64,000 bases of DNA, taken from Phaeosaccion multiseriatum (Eukaryota > Ochrophyta, other classes). The stretch lies in contig OZ218953.1 of the NCBI GenBank assembly GCA_965112735.1, forward strand, positions 3,534,001-3,598,000. Reading direction: 5' to 3'. The translations under genes and the position numbers were made by a program. Below are positions 33,064-45,197 of the stretch, one piece after another (position 1 is the first letter of the stretch; every line of letters begins with the position of its first letter). The notes under the pieces were generated by a model that did not search any database, was not told the origin of the DNA, and saw only the letters and a list, made by a program, of their open reading frames with translations.

Positions 33064-36000
33064 CTACTCGTAATGCTGCGAGAGAATGGCGTTGTCCATG
33101 GCGAATTCGCTGCGAGACAAGCCGTGAACGAGCAGGCAAGCAAGGAAGGGGAAGGGGAGAGTGCGGGGTGGGTGGAGTGGTGAGAAACGGCACTGGCGAC
33201 TGGCGACTGGAGACTGGCGACTGGAGAAAAGCATACAACCCCCTCCCCCTTCACCTTTCGGTTTTGGCTACTCACATTTGCGACTCGCCACCGCTGACTC
33301 CGAACTTGACGGGGCGAGAGTTGTTGCTGACCGTGCCCGTGACACTGCAGCGTGATGGCTCCCTGGTCACTCTGCAGCCCATCCATCCGAACACCTGGAA
33401 GTCGCCACCGTCCTGCTGGATGAAGATAGACACTTCTCTCTCCGCGTTCACCCCACCGTCGTCCCCCGTCGTCCACAGTTCTGCCGAGAAGGTGAATTTC
33501 TCTCCGAGCGCAACGTCGTCGCGAGTTTGGTAGGCCTGGATCTTCCATGTCTGAGGAGAGTTGCTCAAGCCCGTGGGGCGGAATTGGAGATGTTCCACGG
33601 CGAAAATCGACGCCGTGACGTCGTCATTGGTAAAAGTAGTCCAACCGTCCAGGCCAGCGTCCTGCGAACGGAAAAAAAAAAAAAAAAAAAAAAAAATCAG
33701 GCAGAGGACAGAGCAAACAAGGGCGAGGTGGGAGTGTGGGAGTCAGAGCGAGAGGAGGATAGCCGCGGCAGGGAGGTTTGGAGAGAAGAGGAATGAGGAG
33801 CTGGAGGCGAGAGCAGGTGATGAATTAATATTCTCGTGGAGCTACCCCACCACCGACGCTCCATCCTGAGTCGCCTACTTACGAGGTCGGGATTCTCGAG
33901 GAGGTTGTTTGTGACGAGAAGAGCAGACTGCACAAGAACACCATTTTGTTCCCCCCCAGCGCCGAGCCCGAAGTTGGTGGGACTGCTGGCGTCGGTGACG
34001 ACTGAACAAAGGAGCGGGGCAGACGGAGGGGGGTGGGGGGTGAGTTCAAGGCCATCACCGGAGGGAGGGAAACAGAGAAGAGAGGGGAGGAGAGAGGAGT
34101 TCCACATGAGCACTCACCGCCGGAGACGGAGCAGCGTGACCACGAGTCGTCAACAATTTGACATCGGTGAGATCCGTACGAGTACCAGCCGCCTCCGCTT
34201 TGTTGGATGTACGCCAGCACAGATCGATCGCCCGAAACGCTCCTAACCATGAAGGAGAGCCAAAAGCGCTGGCCCTCGTTGGCCCATAGTTGTTGTGACA
34301 GCTGCAGAGACGGAGAGTGGGCCAAAGGCAGGTGGACAGAGAGAGAGAGAGAGAGAGCGAGAGGGAAAAGGGGGGGGGGGTGAGAAGATTTGTGAGGACA
34401 CCGGAACAGAAGGGCAGCAAAGGACGTCAGGAACAGTAATGCCCTGGTGATGCTTTCTCCTCCTCCTCCTCCTCCTTCCCCCCTCCCTCTCTCTCTCTCT
34501 CGCCTACCCACCTGGCTGTGCCAATCCTCGCCGGCCTCCTGGATGTCGAACCTGTGATGGTGGTGATACAAATATGTTAGTGGCCCTGCCGTTACGTCTC
34601 GGAGCTTGACATGGCCCAAGACTCGCAACCTACCTGACGTTTCCCCCCTGAGGGCTGACGTTGTTGGCGTCATTTGGCCCGTTGAAGGTGTTCCATCCAT
34701 TCAGGCCTTCCGAGAAGTCGGGGTTCACGAGCAGATTCTTGCCCTTGTTGTAGATAGGAGGCTCGTAGATGCGAACCCAGTCAACCTCCATCGTAGCTGG
34801 GAAAATGTTGGGATCAATACCCTTCTGCCCCCCCCTGCAGATTGAGGAGAAGCGAGAAAACAAACAGCACAGGGCAGGGAGCGAGCAAGAGCAAGAAATT
34901 CGTGAACAAATTGAGTGAGAAGGCAGCGTGGGCTGAGTGTTGATAAGGAACAAGACCGAGCGCAGACTGCACCTCTCCTCTGCCCCTCACCACTTACCAC
35001 TCGCCCCCGATGGCAATGTTGATGATGAGATAAAAAGTGTTCTCGTCGGTGAAAGGCCAAGTCGCGAGGTCGTCTTCGTGATCGTTGTTGTAGTACATAT
35101 GCGGCAGGTGGTCATCCACAGAAGCTTGGACGCCATGGGGGGTCCACTGCATTCTGTACGTGTGCATCTCAGACTCCGCGGAGGGTAGATCGAGATCTCC
35201 ATTGGCCTCCACCCCTGTTGAGGGAGAGGGAGGGAGAGGCGGAAATGATGAGGGAGGGTGCTTATCGTTGATTCAGATGTCCAGTTGAGAAGGAGAAAGC
35301 CGGCCCGAACCTGCCTCAGGTTGGGCAGGGTTGGACGCGAAGAGCTCACACACAACACACAAATACCAATTGCACACACCCAACTCCTCGTTCCCTCCCC
35401 CCTCCCCCCCCACCCACCAACACACCTTGTCCGTCCACCCAGAACTTGCGGAAATTTGTCTGATTTGGGGGGGGGGGGGTGTAGAGGAGTAGAGGAGGAG
35501 AAGCAAGAATTGGCGGAATGAAGGAATGCGGGAGAAGAGAAGATGGGGCCAAAAGCGGCATACTAGAAGTTAGAGGACTGCTCGTGGAAGTGCAACAAGC
35601 AAGAAGGCCGCCAACCTTGCCCACCGCCCCCCACCCGCACACAGACATACCTCTGTGCAATGGGCCGAAGCCTTCACCTCATCCGGGTCATAGCCCACGT
35701 GCTCCATAATATCAAGTTCGCCGCTGGCAGGCCAGTCTCCGTATGGTTGCTTGTCTGAGTACATCCAGATCGCAGGCCTGCACAGAAAGAGGAGGTAGCG
35801 GAGCAGCGCATGAGCAAAATTTGGCATTCGGGCCTAACAAACGTCACTTTCATTTTTCCTTTCTCTCTCTCACTCACCAAGTCCCTCTCCCTACGGGAAG
35901 CTTTGCCCTGACCTGTGGAGTGCAAAACGGGTTGGTGGTGCGGATGGTGGTTAGGAGACGACAGGAACAGCGTGAGGAAAGGCCCACTCACCTCCACAGT

Positions 36001-36297
36001 CCCATAGTTTATGTCCACTTTGCCCTGTGTGGAGATGCGAGCCGAAGTGTATCCACTTCCCGACCGCCTTGCCCTCAGAAAGGCCGACCCTTCCTGCACA
36101 AAGCAGTTGCTTGGTGCGCGTGTGTACTGCTGAAGCTCATCGTTCAGGCTGTAGTTGGGATTCTCCCGGTTCCAGCTCTCCTCGTTCAGGGTGTATCCAT
36201 CAAACTCGTCCACAAAAGACAGTCTCTTTCCGCCCTCGCTGGGTTGGACAAGAAGGGCAAGCAGGGCCACCAGGGCGCCATTCACACGGGGAGCCAT
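33064..36297 (-). CDS. Secreted GH16 beta-1,3-glucanase (laminarinase type) with two C-terminal carbohydrate-binding modules
   Basis: Eleven exons in phase (high to low): 36297-35992, 35912-35878, 35777-35651, 35459-35426, 35214-34998, 34834-34634, 34551-34512, 34301-34118, 34001-33883, 33661-33276, 33109-33064; 564 residues. A signal peptide (MAPRVNGALVALLALLVQP) precedes a GH16 domain: LSFVDEFDGYTLNEESW, GTWPAIWMYSDK, catalytic GELDIMEHVG (Glu134, Asp136, Glu139), HTYRMQWTPHGVQASVDD, YLIINIAIGGEW and MEVDWVRIYE. Two beta-sandwich modules of the CBM4/9 sort follow, each starting NLL-NPD-GL-GW and containing F-IQQ-GG. The second ends ...EFAMDNAILSQ. The enzyme should hydrolyse beta-1,3-glucan outside the cell or in the vacuole; in an alga that stores chrysolaminarin it may remodel wall or storage glucan (inference). 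Exons of 35, 34 and 40 nt are unusually small. Confidence 0.9.
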
Positions 36298-36833
36298 CGA
36301 GATACAGAAGGGACGAACAACTTTTTCTCCTCCAGTCCTGCAGCACCCTACAAAGATGTGATGTACTTCACAACCTTTGATGGTCCGGTTTGAACGACAC
36401 GTAAGTGTGTGATAGCATTACGACGTGATCATTCCGGGATTCCTGCTACTGGCCGAAAAGAAGGGTAAATTTTCACACATCGCCTCCGATGGCGGACTGC
36501 GCGGGAATTCAGGCCGGTCATGCTGGGTATAAACGAGGGGCTAATACAATAATGTCGTAATGAGAGCAGAAGTGTGTATGTAGGATGAATTCTACACCTC
36601 CCCAAACGGGTTCTCAGGCTCACTTCTGCACTTGCACACCTCTGCACTTCTGGCCGACGGCTTCGGGCCGCTTGCAGCATCCCTGCAGGCCCCTTCAGCC
36701 TGCCCACTTCTGCCTACCGGTAGCCTGCTACATAAACTGTACGATGGCAAGACCCGACGCCGGAAACCATGCCCATTCTCACTATTGCACCTTGCACCTT
36801 GCACCTCCCTCTACAAGTGAAGATCGTCAATCG
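36298..36833. other. Upstream region of GH16 and 3' flank of SEC24
   Basis: About 540 bp with no supportable gene; it has CACTTCTGC/CTTCTGGCC-type short repeats around 36625-36715. Confidence 0.55.
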
Positions 36834-39800
36834 TCATTTCGAGAGGGCTTGTAACCGACTCCTGATTTGGCCGTGCAGGTCGCAGAGGTGCTCCACGTAC
36901 GAGGGGCCGTGGGGCGTCTTGTCCTGGATCAGGCTGCTCACGAAGTCGCTCTGCCGGGCCCGGGGGGTGGGGTGCGGAGGGCGAGCACACAGCAGGGTGG
37001 GGTGGGGTGGGGTGGGTGAGAAACACTCTACGAAAGTAGAACCGGTCTGCCACAACCGAACTGACAAAATCGGGTACAAAATAGACTCAGTCCCGCCACT
37101 CTTTCTCCCCCCCAAAAAGCCGCCCAAAGCCCCGCCGTGCCCCTCGCCTCACCTCCTGCTGAGATCCCGTGTTGAGCACGACAACCTGCACGGCGTGGCA
37201 AACCAGGGTCATCTCGGCCCGCAGCTTGCGGATTAGGGCCCAGCACGACTCCAGCAGTTGGTCGTCCACAGGTCGGGGCTCTGGTCGTGGCTCCAGCTCT
37301 GGCCTCAGGTGGAGGTGTAGCTGGGCCACAGGGTCGTCGGGCAGCGCCGACACGCCGAGCAGGGAGTGCAGCACAGGCGGGGGGCATGCCTTGCCCACAA
37401 AGAGGAAGAGACCCACGGCTGGGCTGTCCAGCAGGAACACCCCGCCCACAGAGAGCTTCTCCGACGAGCAGGGCAGCGGCTGGGGTGACGAAGACACCCC
37501 TGCTGCGACAGTGGTCACTACCGACGAGGGCGAGGTGGTGGTGGTGGTGGTGGTGGTGATGGCGAAGAGGCGAGGGTGCAGCGTCTTGATGACGTCCACC
37601 GTGCGCATCTTCTTGAGCAGGTGCAGCTGCAGCCCGCGCTGGTCGGCAACAGGGTCGCAGGGCAGCCAGTTCTTGGCGTTACGTCGGTTCTCCCGCAGGC
37701 CCACTGTCAGCCCACGGGGGAAGTAGGCAGGTAGGCAGGTAGGTAGGTAGGTAGGTAGGTAGGTAGGTAGGTAGGTCGGTAAGTAGGTAGGTAGGTAGGT
37801 AGGAAGGAAGGAAGGAAGGGAGGGAGGTAGGTAGGTAGGTAGGTAAGTAGGTAGGTAGGTAGGTAGGTAGGTAAGTAGGTAGGTAGGTAGGTAGGTAGGT
37901 AGGAAGGAAGGGAGGGAGGTAGGTAGGTAGGTAGGTAGGTTGGTTGGTAGGTTGGTAGGTAGGGAGGCAGGTAAGTAAGTAGGCAGGAAGAAGGAGGTAG
38001 GTAGGTAGGCAGGTAGGTGAGTGGGTGGGTGAGAGCGCGGTAAGAGGTGCGGCGGAAACCAGAGGAGGAGGGTAGGTCAGTCAGTCTGTGAGTGATCTCT
38101 CTGTCTGCCTTGCCTCTCTGCAGGCATGCCCTCCGTGAGGGCCCACCCACCCATCCACCCACCCAAAAACCTACCCCCCCACGCACCCCCGCACTCATCC
38201 ACCCAGCCACCCACCCACGCACCGTGCTTCCGGAGCGCCAAGGAGAAGAGCGGCAGCGTCCGCATGGACTCTGGCAAAATGAGCTGCCCCGGGGGGAAGT
38301 TTGTCGCGCAGTGGAGCCGATACGCCAGCAGCATGTCCAGCACAGCCCGCTCCATGCTCGCCTGCACCTGCGCTACAAGCGTTCCCAGGATTTGCTCCTC
38401 GGACTTGTTCCTCCCGTCTACACCTCCCAGCCAAGAGGAGGAGGAGGAGGACGAGGAGGAGGAGGCAGAAGATAACCAGGAGGAGACGGAGGGCGTCGAG
38501 CACGGCGGAGAGAGGCTCAGGGCGGCCTGCCGGGCCAGGAAGGTGGTGACGCACTCCACATCGGCGGCCTGGAACACACTGGCCGGGTCGGAGGACAACA
38601 CCAGCGCCAGCGAGTGGCATCGCACGCGTCTTTGCCCCTCAGGACATGTGTACACGAGTGCGGCCTGCACGTACACCAGGTTACCAACGCTGTCGCCCTT
38701 GCCCGCCTTGGCGCTTCCTCCTCCTCCTCCGCCGCCGCCGCCGCCTATTTTCATGGCCCCCATGAGGCCCCCCGGGGAGTGCTCGAGCTGCACCAGCACA
38801 CTCGTCTCTCTCGTGAGCACGGGCACTTCCAGCTCCCCGTCCACAGCCTCGCTGCCCACACCCGACAAATAGGGGCTCACCACTTCGAAGCCCGAGCTGC
38901 AGCGCACCTTCAGGATCGCGTCGAGCGCCACTGTGCCGCCTGTCTCACTACTGCCTCCTCTCGTCGGCAGCCCAGCTCTCCCTTGCCCCCCATTGCTCCT
39001 CGCTCCTCCTTCGCCATTGCCCTGACCACTGCCCAGTGCCAAGGCAGCGACGAGGCGGGCAGCGATGGCCTCCTTCTGCTGCCTCGGCGCCACGTCCTCG
39101 CGGACAAGCTCCTGATGGCCGTATTGGCCGGCGGGGGCTGCAAGAATTTGAGTCGATAGGCCCTCCAGCAGAGTGATGTGACCGCCCGTCACGTCGGCAA
39201 GCTGAGGCAGCAGGCAAGACGGAGAAGAGGAGCCAGGGGCGAGACAAAATGAGGTGTTAGGGGGGGGGGGCGGATTCTTGCGGCACAAACGCTGCATGTA
39301 CTGACACGACTGTTGACGAACAAAACGTCCTTCGCCCCTTCTTCTTCCCCCATCACACTTGGCGACCACGCGCAGGGTGCGTGTACTCTTTCCCTCCCGT
39401 CCCCCCCCCCCTGCCCGCCCATCTGCATCGTCCACCCATCCGCCAGCTCCAGGACCAGACACACACACGCACCTGAGCGAGGGCGGGTATGTCCCAGCAC
39501 GCCCCTCCCCCGATGCCCAGCCCCACACCCTTGCTTGACGCCCCTCGGCCGTCGCTCTCCCCTGCGTCGCGGCTCAGCAGCAGCAGCAGCTCTATGCTAA
39601 TCTGCAGCCGGTACAACACGAAAAGACGGGTTGGGAGGTTACTTTCAGAGGTTACTTTCAGTCCTGTGCCCCTGGCGGTAGGTACAGAGGAGGGGGGGGG
39701 GAGGGGCTCTGGAGCAGTTCTGCTCGAAGCAGCAGCAGCAGCAGCAGGAAGATGAACGCAAGATAGACATTGGAGTCGGACAGGAGATGGCTTGCGTCAC

Positions 39801-42591
39801 TTGTAAAGAAGAAAAAGGCCACACAGCCCGCACACGCCCGCCCGCCCACCCACCCACCCATCCATCCACCCGACCTGATTCGCGGCGCACACTTTGGCGA
39901 GCTTCTGGTAATAGCCCCCATCCTTTGGAGGCCTGTACAGCAGCTCCTCGCTGTTGGTGCCGTAGAGACGTCCCATCTCCGCGTTCCCAGGGCGGGGCGG
40001 AGTGGTGATCTTGCCAGCCCCCTCGTCGGGCGGGGAGTACCCCATTAAGAACATTCGGCCCCCGAGGTTGTTGAGGCTCATGGCAGCGGCCTTGAGGGCA
40101 GCACCGCCCACGCTGGCGCTCTTGTCCTGGGGGGGGAGGACGGGGGACACGATGAGTGACGGATGCAGCGCATGTCAATGGGGATAGGAGTAGGCGCGTG
40201 AGGGAGGGCGGGGGGGGGGGGATTGCTCCTTCGCATCAGTGAAGTTACGCAGTCCCCAAATCCGTGCACCCCCCTGTCTGCAAGTGAAACCGCACCCACC
40301 AAACCCACGCACCCATATCCTCCCCACTTTACAGACAGAACAAAAGACCCTCTCTCCTCACCGACAGGACGCCGCCGCAGCGTTGCCTGTGCGTCTCGGC
40401 GTGAGTGGCCAGCAAGCCCGGCACACTCTCCAGCAGCTCGTTCAGCGTCACCGAGTAGCTCCGCGAGGGGCATGGGCATGATCCTCCTCCCCCCCCTTCT
40501 CCTCCTCCTCCTGCTCCTGCTGCCTCATCCCCTCCCTGCCTTCCGTCCTCACTCGCTCCTCTGGGCAGCGCGGGCAGGAGCCAGTGCTCCCGTGGGAGGG
40601 CGCAGAAGGGGTCGTCCGCGTCCGTCATAATCGCCATTTGTAAGCCCCCCCGGGCCGTGACTCGGTAGAAGTGTACGGAGGTGTCGAAGGTGACGAGTCC
40701 CACTCGGGCCCGCCTCCAGTGCCGCCTATCCGCCTCTGTACGGCCGTTCACGGGATCTGATGATGATGACCATGATGATGATGATGATGATGATGACGGT
40801 GGTGCTGTAGTCCCGTTCTGATCCCCCCCCCCTTCCCCTCCTGTTAGTCCCCGTGTTGCCGTTGCCATGGCCTCTCCGACGGCGGCGAGGCATGCTTTAG
40901 AGAAGCCGCTTGCCATGGCCTCGGGGCAGCAGTCCACTGCGAACACGTAAATCGGCTCCTGCACATCACATGGGTGTTGCATATGGGTATCCATCAGTCA
41001 GTCAGTCAGCCAGTCAGGGAGGGGAGGGGAGGGGAGGGGAAACTACCCACTCCGGGCAAGGGCCAAAAGGCGAGTGCCGCATCAGGCGGGTCAGTGAGAT
41101 GCACAAGCAAGCGAAGACATACAGCGAACTACACCGACGTCATCCAACGTGTACGCGTGGAGCGCAGTCAAACAGCCCCTCGCCCTTGGCTTCCGCTACC
41201 GTCTTGGCTAGCACACCCGCACGCACGCACGCACGCACGCACGCAACACGCACCTGCAGGGGCCGCACGCTGTACTCCTTTGGCACTTTAAAGTCCACAC
41301 TGCCGCAAGAGAGCTCTGGTCTTTGCAGGTGGTCGTACCTCAGGCCAGACGCGTCCACGTTGTCTTGGTAGTGCCGGGGTACGTCGTTGAGCATTGCACA
41401 CAGCGGACACTCCCACTGCGCGCCAGAGGGAGCCACGAACCTGATCATGCCACCACCACCACCAACCAGCACACAGCAGTGGCGGCGACAGCAGCACGAA
41501 CAGCAGCAGCAGTAGCAGCAGCAGCGGCACAACAATGGTTGGCGAAGAGCAAAGATTCAGAGTGAGGGTCAGTTAGAGAAGGAGGCGAGGGATGTAACAA
41601 CGAGAGAGGCGGAGCGAGCAGGAGCTCCCCTCTCCTCTCCTCACGCCTCTCCTCATGCTCTACACGTACTTTGCGTGGCAGCTGATGTAGGCCCTGCACC
41701 TTGAGCAGCGTGGAGGGCCGGCATCGCCGAAGTCCACCACGGGCACAGGCGCTTCCCCGTTCGCAGGGGCTGCCATTGGACACACCTCCACCGCCAGAGG
41801 AATCTGATGTCGCGACGTCGCAGGGCACAAGCGGCAAGGGCGTGAAGGTCACAGGTGGCGGCAATGGCAACAACGTCCGTGCGAGTGGGAGAGTGGGTGT
41901 GTGGGAGTGGGAGCCGAGGACGCAGATAGAAGAGTGTTTCTGAGCACCGCGAAGTACTCCCTGTATCTCTGTCTCTGTCTCTCCTGCTGGAGGGCCCCGC
42001 GCCGCCCCCTTCCCTTCCCTCCCTATCTCTCCCCCTTCCCCTGCCTGCTCCATCCCCTTCTCCCCCTCCCTCCGCTTGCGCTCACTCACTTTCAGAGCCT
42101 TGAGCGTCTCTTTGTCCAGCGGCACGCAGCCGAGGGTGGGCCGCATAAAGCGCGGACCGGCGTTACCTGAGCGTACACGGTTTGGGTAGATGGGTAGATA
42201 GATAGGCAAGCAGGTACATGAGTAGGGGAAGATGAGAGTTGGAAGAAAAAAAATGAGTCAACAGCCAGGAGTAGAGGCGGAAACATGTGTGGTGTGGTGT
42301 GACAAATGAATTAACAACACGCCACTCCCTTCTCTCCCGCACGCACCCTCGTCGACCGTGCAGAAGGAGGAAGAGGCCAGCGGTCGGCTCCGCTTGCTCA
42401 CGGGCGTACACGTGTAGTACTTTGCCGTCTCTGCGCTAAAGTCCGGCTGCGGTACTTGGGCAGGATCGATGCGAGGGACGTCCGCTGCCATCCTCTGTGC
42501 TGCTGGTGCTGGTGTTGCTGGCCCGGTCGGGCCTTGTCCCGGAGGACCCCCTGAAGGCGGGTAGCCGTGCCTCGAGGAGGCTGGCGGGTAA

Positions 42592-42626
<35 letters not shown>

Positions 42627-43418
42627 TCCGTACTGCTGCCCCGCGAACGGGGGGGGCTGCTGCTGCGGCTGTCCGTACTGCTGCCCCTGCTGTGATTGCT
42701 GCCACTGTGGCTGTTGTGACGCTATCCCCCCTCCGTGATGTCCTGACTGCTGCTGCTGCCGTTGCTGCTGCTGCTGCTGCGGCGGCGGCGGCGGCTGTTG
42801 CGTCTGCCGCATCTGCATCTGCGGCGGCCCAGGGGGTGCCCCCGTCCCTGAGGAATACCGCCCCATCCCGGGCCCCGTCATCGCCCCTGCCTGCACTGAC
42901 GGTGGTGGGCCCGCGACGCCCATCCGTGCCCCGGCAGATGCTGCTCCACCCGAAGGGGGTTGGTGCAGCGAGGGCCCGGCATACCCTTGCTGTGGTGCTG
43001 GTGGTTGGCGTCCAGCTGCTGGGTAGGATGGTGGAGGGAAAGGCGATGCGACTTGAGGAGGTGCACCACCAGAAGCACCTAAAGACGGCCTCATTCCTGC
43101 TGCGAGGGTCGGCGCAGGAGATGGAGCAGCCGCGGGAGGCCCGCGAGAAGGAGCCACCATGGATGGAGGTGCTCTCAAACTAGAAGCTCCTGCTGGACTT
43201 GGGATGGAGCCCTGCCATTGCTGAGGGGGCAGGGTCGAGCTAGAAGGAGGGCGAGTGCCTGCCGAGCTCGAGAGGTGCCGAGCCTGTGCTGGCTGCTGCT
43301 GCTGCTGCGGCGGCGGCGGCGGCGGCTGTGGCTGCGGCTGCCCATATCCGTTCCCCACCACGGGAGGTCCCTTGTACTGCGGCGGCGGCGGCTGCTGCTG
43401 CTGCCGAAGACGCTGATC

Positions 43419-43472
<54 letters not shown>

Positions 43473-43508
43473 AAACGGAGGCGCTGAAGTCCCTCGATAG
43501 CCTTCCAT
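36834..43508 (-). CDS. SEC24: SEC24-type COPII coat subunit
   Basis: Ten exons in phase (high to low): 43508-42347, 42166-42090, 41803-41670, 41440-41254, 40958-40362, 40126-39875, 39601-39473, 39201-38223, 37703-37153, 36950-36834; 1,394 residues. The N-terminal ~350 residues are Gln/Pro-rich, as is normal for Sec24. Then come [20 protein letters not shown], the zinc finger RCSRCRAY ... WECPLCAML, the trunk/von-Willebrand-like domain beginning [14 protein letters not shown], a helical domain, and the gelsolin-like C-terminus ([19 protein letters not shown]) ending near [17 protein letters not shown]. Sec24 selects cargo during COPII vesicle budding at ER exit sites, paired with Sec23. Long Ser, Gly and Gln insertions decorate the conserved core. 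The intron at 38222-37704 is filled with a GGTA-type repeat on the plus strand. Confidence 0.93.
37722..38016. repeat. GGTA/GGAA tetranucleotide tract in SEC24 intron
   Basis: Nearly 300 bp of GGTA with GGAA and GGGA patches, in the SEC24 intron 38222-37704. On the transcribed strand it is a TACC pyrimidine-rich array near the acceptor. Confidence 0.95.
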
Positions 43509-44270
43509 TTGGCTGTGGAGGAGGGTCCCCTTCCCCTCGCAAAGCCGATCTCTAAAATGCTAATTTCGTCAATCCTACCCACGTGGGTATTGCTGGATCC
43601 CTGCTTTCCTGGCTTGGGTGCTGTCTCTGTAAGATGTGTAAGCAATGGGGGGGGCGGAGGGAGCAAAGAGGCGTGACGGAAGGGGTGAGCGTATGAAGAG
43701 GAAAGAGGAGAAGGGGAAAGTCCGCTTGCCAAGAGACAGAAGCAAAGAAACGCACCATAAAGCACAAGCGCGATGGAACACTCCTTTCGGTCAGTGAACG
43801 CGCTGGTTGGCTCTCCTGTCTACTATTCCCCTACTCCTCCAGAATAACAACATGTGAAGGAGTTGCCATTTGGGGTTACGTCCGTCAGCTCCGGCTACTT
43901 CCTGTCCTATGCTCGATGACGGGCAGGCAGCATCAGGAGGAGAATGGGTAGCAGTCTTGGAGGTAAGCAGTGATAGCAGCTTCCTGGATCATAAGCGGGG
44001 CACGCACTGTCCGTTTTTAGGAAGCTCCCGCTAAAGGTACCGACTCCGAAAGAACGAGGGAGAAAGAGAAAGAGAAAGAGAAAAGTAAATAGATAACCGA
44101 AAGCGCCGAGCTATCGACTAGAGATGTATTCAACAGAGTGATGAAGTTGCTGACGCTGCTGCTTCCCCGGTCTCCCCCCCCCTCACAAATGCAACCTGCC
44201 AGACGTTGAAGCAGAGTAACATACCGACGCAGCAGCAGCAGCAAGAGAGAGGGACTGCTACATAGAAAGG
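43509..44270. promoter_or_regulatory. Divergent promoter region, SEC24 (-) / amino-acid transporter (+)
   Basis: About 760 bp between the divergent start codons of two well-supported genes. No specific box was recognised; a GAGAAAGAGAAA run (about 44070-44084) and a CAG run (44227-44244) precede the transporter. Confidence 0.4.
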
Positions 44271-45154
44271 ATGAATCGCAGCTTCTCTGTTGAAAGGCTG
44301 ACTCCCCACTTTGGGTCGGCCAAACGAAGTGCCTCCGTTTCGAGCGCTGTGACCAACCTCGTGAGCACCATCATCGGCGGTGAGGCATGTATTCTCGGCA
44401 GTGGGCATATTGCTCTGCGCCCCTCTATCCTGCGAGGAGGGGGGGGAAGAATCTCCGCTGACCTCATACCCTGGGTTTTCCTTTTCTGTCGTGTTTTCCC
44501 CTCCACACCGTCTGCCTGCAGGGGGCGTGCTCTCTTTGCCCTTTGCCCTTCAGCGCGGGGGGCTCATCCCAGGGATTGTGCTCCTGCTGGTGGTGGCAGT
44601 GGCCTCTGACTTCAGCGTCTACACCCTCATCTCGTGCAGGTGAGTGTGGTATGTTCTCAGACCTTTTGCTCATAAAGTTCTTGCTGCCTTCAGTCCTGTG
44701 TGGAATACCGCCCCCCCACCCCCCTTGGCTGGGACTAGTTGCCCCGGCCTCCCTCCCTTAAAAGCCCCCTGGTACACTGCCCAAAGCCTACGCCACCTCC
44801 TTCCGTAATCTCATGTCCCTCCACCCCGCTCAGCCGCCGGTCAGGAGCGGATTCCTTCGGAGACGTCGCGGAAGTCGCGTTCGGGAGATGGGCCAAAATC
44901 GGCACAATGGTGAGCGAGCTGTGCCAAGACTTGACGGAAAGGGGGTTGTTCGGGGGGGAGGGGGGGTTCCCTACCCTCATGTTTCCATGCCCTCAACTCG
45001 AGATGCTTCTCCACCCCACCCCCTAACCGGCCCTGCTGCTACACGTGGTACAGGTGATTATCATTAGCGTGACGTACGTGCCCGCGGTGGCCTACACGAT
45101 TCTCCTGCGGGACCTGCTCACCCCCATCGTGGAGGAGTATCTGCTAGATGACGG

Positions 45155-45197
<43 letters not shown>

